Origin: Xylanimonas oleitrophica
GTDB lineage: Bacteria > Actinomycetota > Actinomycetes > Actinomycetales > Cellulomonadaceae
Assembly (NCBI RefSeq): GCF_003244315.1
Contig: NZ_QKWH01000010.1
Span: 1 to 64,000, forward strand
Length of the DNA: 64,000 bases
Direction: 5' to 3'
Shown: positions 16,938-25,466 of the stretch, one piece after another
Position numbering within the stretch: the stretch's first letter is position 1
How the letters are laid out: each line of letters starts with the position of its first letter
The notes under the pieces: model-generated
Told to the model about the DNA's origin: nothing
The model's input: only the letters and a program-made list of their open reading frames with translations
Database searches by the model: none
Translations under genes and position numbers: made by a program

Positions 16938-19231
16938 CGGTTCTTCTTCCGACTGACCTCAGGACCACCCGCACCATCCCCCTCGGTGACACCGGGTGGC
17001 AGCTCTGGCCGGTCGGCGTGCTGCGCAGCGCGGGATTCCCGGCCTCGTTGGCGACGCTCGGGTCGGACCCTGCGCTGCTGGACGCTGCGCTCGCCGCGAC
17101 GTCGCCCGGTGACCCTACGTACCGGGAGGCATACGGCCAGGCCACGCGGCGCCATCTCGAAGCGCTCCAGCGGGTGGCGCAGCTCCCCCTCCTGCGTGAG
17201 GCCGTCACATGGCAGAACCCGGCGCTCGTCGCCTCTTGCCTGGACCCGCTCTCTCGGGCCACGCGCCGCAACTCGCCCGTGAAGGCCAAGGGCCGGACGG
17301 TCACGTCATACCTGCAGCGCTACTGCCTGAAGAACGACTCGATCTCATTCTTCGGCCCGATCGCTTGGTTCGGCATTGACCCTGCCGGGTCGGCGCTCGA
17401 GGCAGTCCCGGGTGACCACGTCGTCCGCTGCCGCACTACCCACTTCGAGTTGTGGGCGGTCGACGCGGTCGCGGACGCACTCGCCGCCCAGGTCCCCGAC
17501 CGCGGCATGCTGCCCGTGTGGCGGTCGCTCGGCTCGGTGCTCGACGGCGACGTCCTGCGGCGCCCGAACGGAACGACGGTGCTGCTGTCGGAGGACGAAC
17601 GCCAGGTCTGGGCGGCGGCGGACGGGACATGTTCCTCTGCTGGGGCCGGTGTCCCTGCCGCCGTCGAGCGGCTCGAACGGCTGCGCGTGGTGCGGGTCGG
17701 CTTCTCCGTCCAGGTGGGTGCCTGGCCCGAGCGAGAGCTGCGCGCCCAGGTCCAGGCGCTAGGGGACGCTGACGTACGTGACCGGCTTACCGGCCAGCTT
17801 GACGCGCTGTGCCAGCTGAAAGACGCCGTGGGGATGGCGCGCGACAGCGCCACGCTCCAGGCGGCGAACGCCGCACTCGAGGCCGCTTTTGTCGCCCTGA
17901 CCGGGCGCGCGGCGTCACGCCGTGCTGGGCAGACCTACGCGGGCAGGACCCTCGTTTACCAGGAGGCGACGCGCGACGTTGACGTCCAAGTCGGAGCACG
18001 GGTGCTGGACGCGCTGGCCGGCCCCCTGGAGGTGCTGCTGCAGGCCGCCGACTGGCTGGTCGTCGAGATCGCGCAGCGGTATCGGACCTTCGTCGCGGAG
18101 TGGGTCGAGCGCGAGTGCGCCCGCGCCGGGCGTGACTACCTGCCGTTCTCCTACGTCATCGCGCGGCTCACCCCTGAGCTGACGGAGACCGCGGGTGGCC
18201 TGCCGCGAATCATCACCGAGGTGACGGCGGAGCTGCAGCAGCGCTGGTCCCGGGTCCTGCCTGTCGACCCCGTCGAGCGCCGCAAGACCGTGCGCGCGGC
18301 TGACCTCGTGGCGGCGTGCCGCCGGGAGTTCCCGGCGCGAGACTTCCCTGCAGGATTCGGAACGTGCCACTCGCCGGATTTCATCATCGACGCCCCGTCT
18401 GTGAAGGCGGTAGCCGACGGCGCGTTCCGGATCGTTCTAGGCGAGCTGCACGTCGGCATCAACTCGATCGAGTCGCGGGCGTTCGTCGAGCAACATCCCT
18501 CGCCGCAGTCACTTGTGGCGCTCGCGGAGCGGACCGCGGCCGGGACGCGGACCGTGTCAATCCCGCCGAAGAGCTCGCCGTTCGTCACCTCGCGAGCGGC
18601 GCCTCCCACGGCCATGACCAGCCCGCAGTTCCGGTACTTCGCCTGGTACGACGAGGAGGCGCCCCTTCGCCCGGCAGGCGAACACCTGCCGGGCGGCGAG
18701 CTGGTCGTTCGCGCGGCAGATGGCGTTCCGGTGGTTGAGTCGGTCGTCGACGGGGCGACATACGACGTCGTGGACCTGCTCAGCGACGCGCTCACCGCGA
18801 TCACTGTCAACGCCTTCCAGCCCGTGCCGTTGCTGCCGCACTCGCCGCGCATCACGGTCGACGACGTCGTCATCGCCCGCGAGCGGTGGAGCGTCGACGT
18901 CGCCGATGCGACCTGGGCCGCCATCGACGACGAGGCGGAGCGCTTCTGGGCGGCGCAGCAGTGGCGCCGCGCCCACGACCTGCCGGTGCGCGTGTTCGTC
19001 AAGTCGCCGCTCGAGACGAAGCCGTTCGCCGTCGACCTGGCGAACCTGTCCAGCGTGGCCTCCTTCGCCAGCGCGCTCGGCGCTCTCGCGCGGGCCGGGC
19101 GCAGGACGGTGACGCTCACCGAGCAGTTGCCGGAATTGGGGAAGTACTGGCTGACCGACCGGCACGGCGAGGGGTATACGTCCGAGATGCGCGTCGTGGC
19201 CCTCCGTTCCCGCCCGGAGGACGAGGCATGA
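16934..19231 (+). CDS. LanB-like protein: lantibiotic dehydratase glutamylation domain only (PEARL-like)
   Basis: 765 residues matching the N-terminal (Lant_dehydr_N, tRNA-dependent glutamylation) part of lanthipeptide dehydratases. Seen: RNSPVKAKGRTVTSYLQRYCLKNDSISFFGP (the KNDSISFFGP part starts at Lys133), the PSVK-to-LGELHVGINSIESR region, RITVDDVVIARERW, and a C-terminus LPVRVFVKSP-LETKPFAVDL leading to LTEQLPELGKYW. It ends where the glutamylation domain ends, so the elimination (SpaB_C) domain of about 280 residues is absent and no separate copy is nearby. Known proteins with this architecture include split dehydratases and PEARLs, which add amino acids from aminoacyl-tRNA to a peptide C-terminus. 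There is no precursor peptide or LanC. Adjacent carrier genes suggest it acts on a carrier-bound or small substrate (inference). Confidence 0.8.
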   Translation: MTVLLPTDLRTTRTIPLGDTGWQLWPVGVLRSAGFPASLATLGSDPALLDAALAATSPGDPTYREAYGQATRRHLEALQRVAQLPLLREAVTWQNPALVASCLDPLSRATRRNSPVKAKGRTVTSYLQRYCLKNDSISFFGPIAWFGIDPAGSALEAVPGDHVVRCRTTHFELWAVDAVADALAAQVPDRGMLPVWRSLGSVLDGDVLRRPNGTTVLLSEDERQVWAAADGTCSSAGAGVPAAVERLERLRVVRVGFSVQVGAWPERELRAQVQALGDADVRDRLTGQLDALCQLKDAVGMARDSATLQAANAALEAAFVALTGRAASRRAGQTYAGRTLVYQEATRDVDVQVGARVLDALAGPLEVLLQAADWLVVEIAQRYRTFVAEWVERECARAGRDYLPFSYVIARLTPELTETAGGLPRIITEVTAELQQRWSRVLPVDPVERRKTVRAADLVAACRREFPARDFPAGFGTCHSPDFIIDAPSVKAVADGAFRIVLGELHVGINSIESRAFVEQHPSPQSLVALAERTAAGTRTVSIPPKSSPFVTSRAAPPTAMTSPQFRYFAWYDEEAPLRPAGEHLPGGELVVRAADGVPVVESVVDGATYDVVDLLSDALTAITVNAFQPVPLLPHSPRITVDDVVIARERWSVDVADATWAAIDDEAERFWAAQQWRRAHDLPVRVFVKSPLETKPFAVDLANLSSVASFASALGALARAGRRTVTLTEQLPELGKYWLTDRHGEGYTSEMRVVALRSRPEDEA

Positions 19232-22230
19232 CAGTGCAAGAAGGCGTCGGGTCCGTCGTCGACGTTGCGGCCGCGGAGCTGGGACTCGATCCGGCCGCGT
19301 TGCGCGGCTCGAGCCTGGCCCAACTCGGCCGGAGCTCGCTCGACGCGGCGCGGCTCGCCGTGGCGCTGTTCCGTGCCACGCGGGTCCGCCTTGCGCCGGT
19401 CGAGCTGCTCGGCTCGGAGGACCTGGCCGCGACTCTCGAGCACGCCCAGGCGGCCCCCGAGCCGGAATCTAGGAGCGTCGCGTCGCCCGCCGACGGCGAC
19501 CTTCTGCCGCTGACCTGGCAGCAGCGGCTGATCTGGTTCCAACAGGAGCTAGAACCTGGCGCTCCGACCTACCTGTTCCACGCCCTGCTCCGGTTCGACG
19601 CCCCGCCCGTGGTCGGACGGCTGCGCCGAGCCCTCGCCCGTGCTCTGGAACGGCACCCGGTGATGCGGACCCACCTCGTACGTAGCCCCGGTGACGTCCG
19701 CCAGCGGGTGGTCCGCGGACCAGTCGACCCCGCAGGACTACCGTGGACCGAGGTCGAGCTGCCGGTGGTCCCACCTGACAGCCGTGCGCTCGTCGAGGCT
19801 GCAGCGGCCAACCGGCCCTTCGACGTCGAGTCCGACCTGCTCGTACGTTGGACGCTGCTGTACCTGCCGGACGGGTCCGCCGTCCTCGTCCACACCGAGC
19901 ATCACCTGGTGCACGACGGCATGTCGTTCACCTCCTTCCTCCGGTCGGTCGCCGAAGCCGACGCTGGTGAACCTGCCCCGGAGGAGCTTGGGTACTTCGA
20001 CCACGCCCGGAGCGCGCGGCCACCGGCGCCGGAGGCGCTGGAGGCCGCGGTGGCCGAGCTGGCGGGCGCGGGCCTGGCTCCGTTCACCGGCCGCGGCTGC
20101 ACGGAGCAGTCCGCAGACCTCGGACTGCGGATCCCCGTGCCGGCCCCGCTGTTCCAGGCGGTGGAGCGCCGCGCACGCGAGATCGGCGTCTCGACGTTCA
20201 CAGCCTTTTTCGCCGCCTTCACTGCCGCGATGGCAGCGCACCGGAGAGGTGACCGGTTCGTCGTGGGCACCGGAATGGCGAACCGCCCGCTGGAGCACCT
20301 CGACACGGTGGGCATGTTCGTGTCGATGGTTCCCGTCGTCGTCGATCGTCCACGGGACGACGCCGTCGCCCACGTCATGGCCACCCGTGCCGCACTCGAG
20401 CGCGCAGAGGCACGCTCCGACGTCCCGTTACAGGAGCTCGTCCGCGCACTGGGACCGGCCGTACGCGGCGGGAACGCGCTCCTGTCGACCGGCTTCAGCC
20501 TGTTCGAGCAGACGGTCACCACCCTGGACATCGCGGGGTCACGCGCGCGCTTGGAAGTCGGTCCTTTCACGGGGTCCGCAAAGTTCCCGCTCGACTGCGT
20601 TCTCGTTGTCCGCCGTGCGGAAGACGATACCGACGCGGAGCTGCTCGTCGAGGGCTCAGCCGCGGCTGTCGGCGCGGACGACATGTGGGCGCTGTGGACG
20701 GCGATGCTCCGGTGGCTGACCGCGTTCGCCGGTCTGGAACCTGCCGCCGCGCCGCCGGCGGCTGTTAGCGCTGTGGTCACGGCTGCCGAGTCCGTGGCGT
20801 GCGCCCACCCCGATCGAGTCGCGTTCGCTGACGACACGGAGGCAGTCCAGTACGGCCGGCTACCGCACCTCGGCATGGCGCTCGCGGAGCTGATCGGCGA
20901 ACGACGCCGGATCGGCCTTCTCGGCGGCGGGTCAGCCGCGTTCTTCGCGGCCGCGTACGCGGTCGCGCGCACGGGTGGCACATACGTGCCCCTGCCACAC
21001 GACCAACCCGTGGCGCGCCTCGCAGCCATGGTTGCAGCGGCGGGGTGTGACGTTGTTGTGGCCTTGCCGGGGTGCCTGCCGGAGGCGTCGGCCGCCATGG
21101 CAGGCGTGCCCGTCTACGGGTGGGATCAAATAACGGCGCTTGCGGACTCGGGCGTGCCGGCGGGCGAGCCGGTGCCGTCCGCCTTGCCCGCGTATGTCAT
21201 GTTCACGTCGGGGAGCACCGGTGTGCCGCGCGGAGTGGAGGTGCCACGTCACGCGCTCGACGCGCGCGCTGGCGTCTACGCCGGCTGGTGCTCACTCGGT
21301 CCCGACGACGTCGTCGCGCAGTGGTCCAGCGTGGGGTTCGACGCGTCGGTGCTAGAGCTGTGGCCAGCGCTCCTGGCGGGAGCGGAGCTGCGGGTGGTGC
21401 CGACGTCGATAAGGACAGACCCGTTCGCGCTCGTCGGCTGGCTGGCGAGCACGGCGGACGTAGCCTTCGTCTCCGCGAGCGTGGCCGACCTGCTCGGGTC
21501 CTTGCAGTGGCCGGACACGTGCCGTCTGCGGGTATTGACCACTGGGGCCGAGCCGCTCCACCCGCTCGTGCGCGAACTGCCGTTCGAGGTGCGGAACATG
21601 TATGGGCCGACGGAGGTCACGATCGTGGCGACGTCCTGCCTGGTGGACGTCGGATCGACGAGGGTCCCGCCGATCGGCGCAGCACTGCCCGGCGTGGTTC
21701 TGCGGATCGTCGGGGAAGACGGCCGCGAGGTGCCCGACGGCGAGCCGGGGGAACTGTGGGTCGGCGGACCGGACATCGCGGCGGGGTACGCCGGTGACAC
21801 GGCCGGTACGGACGCCCGGTTCGTGCCTGACCCGTATGGCGACGGGCTGGCAGTCGTGTACCGGACAGGTGACGTCGTGCGCCGTCGCCCAGGCGGCGAC
21901 CTGGAGTTCCTCGGCCGCCGCGACCGGCAGACGAAGGTTAACGGTGTCCGGATCGAGCCAGTCGAGGTCGAGGCCTCCGTGCTTGCCGTCCCTGGTGTGC
22001 GCGCGGTCGCCCTCGCCGCTGGACCTGAGGGTACGGCGCCGGTGATCGTCGTCGTGCCGGACACGTCAGCGGAGCGCGAGCAGCTCGTCGCCGCGGTGCG
22101 CGCGGTGCTGGTCCCGCAGCTGCGCCACCTGCCCGTCCGGTTCACCAACGCGCTCCCCGTCACCCCGAGCGGCAAGGTGAGCCACGCCGCGCTGGCGGAC
22201 CTGCTGCGGGTGGAGGACATGGATGGTTGA
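19228..22230 (+). CDS. NRPS module: carrier-condensation-adenylation (T-C-A)
   Basis: 1000 residues. An N-terminal carrier-like domain has LAQLGRSSLDAARL (Ser37 as likely phosphopantetheine site). The condensation domain starts near LTWQQRLIWFQQEL, with active-site HHLVHDG at 225-231. The adenylation domain has YVMFTSGSTGVPRGVEVP, FDASVLELWPALLAG (A4), NMYGPTEVTIV, YRTGDVVRRRPGG, RQTKVNGVRIEPVEVE and VTPSGKVSHAAL. It ends directly after the A domain with no carrier, so the activated amino acid must be loaded elsewhere, most simply onto the free T protein (16692). The hand-read pocket does not match a code I recognise. Coupled at both ends. Confidence 0.9.
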   Translation: MTVQEGVGSVVDVAAAELGLDPAALRGSSLAQLGRSSLDAARLAVALFRATRVRLAPVELLGSEDLAATLEHAQAAPEPESRSVASPADGDLLPLTWQQRLIWFQQELEPGAPTYLFHALLRFDAPPVVGRLRRALARALERHPVMRTHLVRSPGDVRQRVVRGPVDPAGLPWTEVELPVVPPDSRALVEAAAANRPFDVESDLLVRWTLLYLPDGSAVLVHTEHHLVHDGMSFTSFLRSVAEADAGEPAPEELGYFDHARSARPPAPEALEAAVAELAGAGLAPFTGRGCTEQSADLGLRIPVPAPLFQAVERRAREIGVSTFTAFFAAFTAAMAAHRRGDRFVVGTGMANRPLEHLDTVGMFVSMVPVVVDRPRDDAVAHVMATRAALERAEARSDVPLQELVRALGPAVRGGNALLSTGFSLFEQTVTTLDIAGSRARLEVGPFTGSAKFPLDCVLVVRRAEDDTDAELLVEGSAAAVGADDMWALWTAMLRWLTAFAGLEPAAAPPAAVSAVVTAAESVACAHPDRVAFADDTEAVQYGRLPHLGMALAELIGERRRIGLLGGGSAAFFAAAYAVARTGGTYVPLPHDQPVARLAAMVAAAGCDVVVALPGCLPEASAAMAGVPVYGWDQITALADSGVPAGEPVPSALPAYVMFTSGSTGVPRGVEVPRHALDARAGVYAGWCSLGPDDVVAQWSSVGFDASVLELWPALLAGAELRVVPTSIRTDPFALVGWLASTADVAFVSASVADLLGSLQWPDTCRLRVLTTGAEPLHPLVRELPFEVRNMYGPTEVTIVATSCLVDVGSTRVPPIGAALPGVVLRIVGEDGREVPDGEPGELWVGGPDIAAGYAGDTAGTDARFVPDPYGDGLAVVYRTGDVVRRRPGGDLEFLGRRDRQTKVNGVRIEPVEVEASVLAVPGVRAVALAAGPEGTAPVIVVVPDTSAEREQLVAAVRAVLVPQLRHLPVRFTNALPVTPSGKVSHAALADLLRVEDMDG

Positions 22231-23512
22231 GGTCACCGCACCGCTGTCGATGCAGCAGATCGACATGCTGGGGCAGATCTCCCTGGTGCCCGAGACCGCG
22301 CGGTACTTCGACGGCTTCGTCGCGCTCGAGCTCTCCGGCGACATCGACCACCAGGCGCTCGTCGCGGCCCTTGACCGGCTCGTAGCTCGGCACGGAGCGC
22401 TCCGGACGACGATCGTTCACGGGACGGATGGTCTTGCGCAGCGGGTCCACTCAGGGCCGCCCAACGGTCCGCATCGGGTGTCGGAACGGGCTGGTTGCGC
22501 CGCGGCCGATGTGGCGGCGGACCTACGCGCGGGCGCCCTCACACAGAACGATGTCATCGCGGGCGCACCCCTGGCGCGCGCTCACGTCGTTCGCCTAGGG
22601 GGGACGACGCTCCTGGTCCTGCAGGTGCATCATCTGGTCACCGACGGGTGGTCCGACGGCGTCCTGCTCCGTGACTTGGCGGAGCTCTACTCCGCGCGAG
22701 TCGAGGGCCGGGAGCCGCGCCTGCCGGAGCTGACGCTGACCTACGCCGACCTTGCTCGGGAGCAGCATGCGGCATGGCCCGTACTGCGGGAGCTGGTCGT
22801 GCCGTATTGGGAGCGTCGGCTGGTGGGCCTGCCAGCGGCGCTGTGGTGGCCACCTTCGGGCGACGCGGTCGCGCACGAGCACGACTGCGGTTTCGTCACC
22901 GGCGAGGTCGAGGTCTGGCGCGCCGACGTTCTCGCGGCGGAGGCGCGAAGGCTTCGCACGTCGCCGCTCGCTCTGTTGGTCACTCTCACGGCGCGCAGTG
23001 TCGCAAGAGTCGTCGAAGGGCGGCCCGACCTTCTCGTGGGTTCGAACACTGCCAACCGCGAGCGGCGCGACAGGCGCGACGTAGTCGGATACCTCACGAA
23101 CACGCGCCTCGCGCGGGTCCCCTGTGACCCGGCGTTGCCGGTCGACGAGGCGGTGCTCGGGGTGCGGGAGCAGTGGCTGGACGGTGACGAAATGCGCGAG
23201 GCGTACGCGGACCAGGTACTGGCGGCGGTGGGGAGACCACCTGTGGTGAAGGTCGACTCGACGGACCTGCCACTGGGCCTGGGCTCGGCGCGGTTCGCAC
23301 TTCCGGGGATTGCGGTTCGAGCGGTTGCGCTCCCCCGTTCCGGTGACCCGGTGCGGCACTGGCGCGACCTGAACGTGACCTGGTCACGGACGCAGGACGC
23401 GCTGACGGTCGAGATCCGGCACCGGCGGGCGGCAGTCGACAAGGTGGCCGCCGAGCGTGTGATGAGCCTGATGGTCGAAGCGGTGCGTGAGTACACCGGC
23501 GGTGCCGCATGA
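22223..23512 (+). CDS. Free-standing condensation domain
   Basis: 429-residue NRPS condensation-domain protein. LSMQQIDMLGQ at the N-terminus and HHLVTDG (136-142) mark the catalytic site with its second histidine. It continues through LYSARVEGREPRLPELTLTYADLAREQ and VGSNTANRERRDRRDVVGYLTNT, which correspond to later core motifs. Free-standing C domains often join a carrier-bound acyl group to a soluble amine. As no thioesterase exists in the operon, release of the peptide by amide formation with the aminocyclitol is an attractive role (inference). ATG 22223 lies 8 bases inside the preceding gene. Confidence 0.85.
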   Translation: MVEVTAPLSMQQIDMLGQISLVPETARYFDGFVALELSGDIDHQALVAALDRLVARHGALRTTIVHGTDGLAQRVHSGPPNGPHRVSERAGCAAADVAADLRAGALTQNDVIAGAPLARAHVVRLGGTTLLVLQVHHLVTDGWSDGVLLRDLAELYSARVEGREPRLPELTLTYADLAREQHAAWPVLRELVVPYWERRLVGLPAALWWPPSGDAVAHEHDCGFVTGEVEVWRADVLAAEARRLRTSPLALLVTLTARSVARVVEGRPDLLVGSNTANRERRDRRDVVGYLTNTRLARVPCDPALPVDEAVLGVREQWLDGDEMREAYADQVLAAVGRPPVVKVDSTDLPLGLGSARFALPGIAVRAVALPRSGDPVRHWRDLNVTWSRTQDALTVEIRHRRAAVDKVAAERVMSLMVEAVREYTGGAA

Positions 23513-24435
23513 CGGTGCTGCGAGTGAACGTCGCGGCGGACGACGTTGCGGACTCGCTGGCTCTGGCGGCGGCCGCTGTTGGGGACAGTCTGGTCGACCA
23601 CGGCGCGGTTGTGCTGCGTGGAATCCCACCGACGGTTCCGCTCGTGCGGGTGCGCGCCGCCCTGGGCCTGGAGCCTCACACGCCGGGCGAGCGGTTCGGC
23701 ATCCGTCCCGGGCGGAACGGCGTGCTCGGTCCCTTGGCATGGCCCGCGTCCGAGCAGCTGTGTCCGACCCAGGAGGAGACGTTCGGGGTCGCGGCGCCGC
23801 ACGTGCTGATCACCCGGTGCACGGCGGTCCCGGCTGTAGGCGGCCGGACGCTCGTCGCGCCGGTCGCGGCACTGCGCGGCGTGCTGGCGCCGGAACTGTA
23901 CGAACGGGTGGTCACGGACGGTTGGCGGCTGCGCCGGGTGTTCCGGGAGCGGTTCGGGATCACGTGGCGGGAGGCGTTCGGCGTCGACGACGAGGTGGCC
24001 CTCGAGCGGCGGCTTGCGGCGGCCGGGATCGACTGGACGTGGACGGCGGACGGCACCTTGACGACCGTGCGCCGCCTGCCGGGCGCGGTCACGCACCCGC
24101 TGACACAGGAACTGACATGGTTCAACCAGTTGACGTTCCTCAACGCCCTTAGCGTGGACGAGCGGCGCCGCGCGGTCCTCGCGGCAGCGTTCGGCGACGA
24201 GCTACCGACGGACACTACGCACGGGTCGGGCGAGCCGGTCTCGCCACACGAGATCGTCGCCCTCCAGGACGCGCACGACGCGATCGCCGAACCAGTGGCC
24301 ACCGCCGTGGGCGACATAGTTGTCGCCGACAACTACCTCGTCGCACTCGGCCGGGAGGCGTACGAGGGCCTGGCCGGGTCAGAGACCGTCCTGGCGACGC
24401 GTGAACCCGAGAGCCCAGTCGAACCGAGGAACTAG
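23509..24435 (+). CDS. TauD/SyrP-like protein lacking the iron-binding histidines
   Basis: 308 residues. The overall pattern of the TauD/SyrP family (Fe(II)/2-oxoglutarate dioxygenases) is visible: VVLRGIP, a GGRTLVAPVAALRGVL segment, PLTQELTWFNQLTFLN, and GDIVVADNYLVALGREAY. But the expected first metal motif H-N-E reads T87-Q88-E89 (CPTQEETF), and the distal metal histidine is Leu280 (normally V-A-H-G-R; here V-A-L-G-R with Arg282 kept). Two of three iron ligands therefore appear lost. It may be a non-oxidative enzyme, a partner protein or an iron-independent relative. The call rests on hand alignment. Confidence 0.65.
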   Translation: MTVLRVNVAADDVADSLALAAAAVGDSLVDHGAVVLRGIPPTVPLVRVRAALGLEPHTPGERFGIRPGRNGVLGPLAWPASEQLCPTQEETFGVAAPHVLITRCTAVPAVGGRTLVAPVAALRGVLAPELYERVVTDGWRLRRVFRERFGITWREAFGVDDEVALERRLAAAGIDWTWTADGTLTTVRRLPGAVTHPLTQELTWFNQLTFLNALSVDERRRAVLAAAFGDELPTDTTHGSGEPVSPHEIVALQDAHDAIAEPVATAVGDIVVADNYLVALGREAYEGLAGSETVLATREPESPVEPRN

Positions 24436-24443
24436 GAGCATCT

Positions 24444-25466
24444 GTGGAAGACATCGAGCTGCGTCTGGTCGAGGCTCTGCAACCCGTGCGAGGGATGTTC
24501 CTCGCACAGGTTGTCGAGTTCAGCCTGCGCTCCGGGTTGCTGGAGCGGGTCGACGGGCCCGGCGTGCCGGTCGACGAGCTTGCCAGCGCCCTCGGCTGGT
24601 CCGGGGAGCGACTGCGCGGCCTGCTACGGTACCTCGCGGTTGAGGGCGTCGTCACCGACCCCGAGGGTAGCCCGGCGCTCACAGCCCGCGGCCGGGAGCT
24701 GCTGATGTTCCGCGCCTGGTACGAGTTGCTGGTCGGAGGGTACGGGTCGAGCCTCTCGGACCTGGACACGCTGATGCGCAGCGACCAGGAGTTCGCCAGC
24801 CGTGACAGCGCGATGGTCGGCAAGGGCAGCTGCGGCATCAGCCGGTACGACGCAATTCCGATGGTGCGCCGCCTCCTCGCCGGTGCAGATGCGGAGCGGC
24901 CGAGCGTGCTGGTGGACCTCGGCTGCGGGGACGGGACGTTCCTGCTCGACCTGTGCGCGGAGCTCGGTCTCCCCGGCGTCGGGGTGGACCCGCACGAGCC
25001 ATCCGTCGTGACCGGGCGGGAAGAGGCGGTGCGGCGCGGTCTCGCGGACCGGGTGCGGTTCGAGGCCGCCACCGCGGAGAACTTCGTGAAGTCCTCTGTC
25101 GAGGACCGTGATCCGACATTTGTCGCTGCGTTCTCGCTGCAGGAGGTGCTGGAGCAGCAGGGCCGCGGTGCGGTGGTGAGCACCGTTCGGACGATCCTCG
25201 CCGTTCCCGGCTCCCAGCTCGTGGTGGTCGAGGTCGACCACCGCCCCACGGACCCGTCGGTCATGCACCACGGGCTGGGCATCGCGTACTACAACCCGTA
25301 CTACCTGCTGCACCAGGTGACGGAGCAGCGGCTGGAGACGCGCGCGTTCTGGGCGGACGTATTCGCGGAGGCGGGCGCGACCGTCGTCGCCGAGGCGACG
25401 CCCGACCCGCGTGTGGACTCCACGGGGCTCGAGCTGGGGTACCTCCTCAGGGGGACGGGCCAGTGA
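24444..25466 (+). CDS. SAM-dependent methyltransferase, 2-ketoarginine methyltransferase-like
   Basis: 340 residues. An N-terminal winged-helix dimerisation domain (about residues 1-90) is followed by a class I Rossmann methyltransferase domain with VLVDLGCGDGTFLLDL (about residue 157). It carries GSCGISRYDAIPM, VVEVDHRPTDP, AYYNPYYLLHQVTEQRLE and DSTGLELGYLLRG, which I recognise as close to MrsA-type enzymes that methylate 5-guanidino-2-oxopentanoate on the way to 3-methylarginine. The similarity is from memory, not from a search. It is preceded by AGGAGCATCT at an 8-base gap, the only clear non-overlap in the operon. It would pair with the aminotransferase at 13832. Confidence 0.7.
   Translation: MEDIELRLVEALQPVRGMFLAQVVEFSLRSGLLERVDGPGVPVDELASALGWSGERLRGLLRYLAVEGVVTDPEGSPALTARGRELLMFRAWYELLVGGYGSSLSDLDTLMRSDQEFASRDSAMVGKGSCGISRYDAIPMVRRLLAGADAERPSVLVDLGCGDGTFLLDLCAELGLPGVGVDPHEPSVVTGREEAVRRGLADRVRFEAATAENFVKSSVEDRDPTFVAAFSLQEVLEQQGRGAVVSTVRTILAVPGSQLVVVEVDHRPTDPSVMHHGLGIAYYNPYYLLHQVTEQRLETRAFWADVFAEAGATVVAEATPDPRVDSTGLELGYLLRGTGQ

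Noticed and set aside
16934-19231. A conventional lanthipeptide cluster
   Set aside because: There is no LanC, no elimination domain, no protease and no room for a precursor peptide; neighbours are NRPS and aminocyclitol genes.
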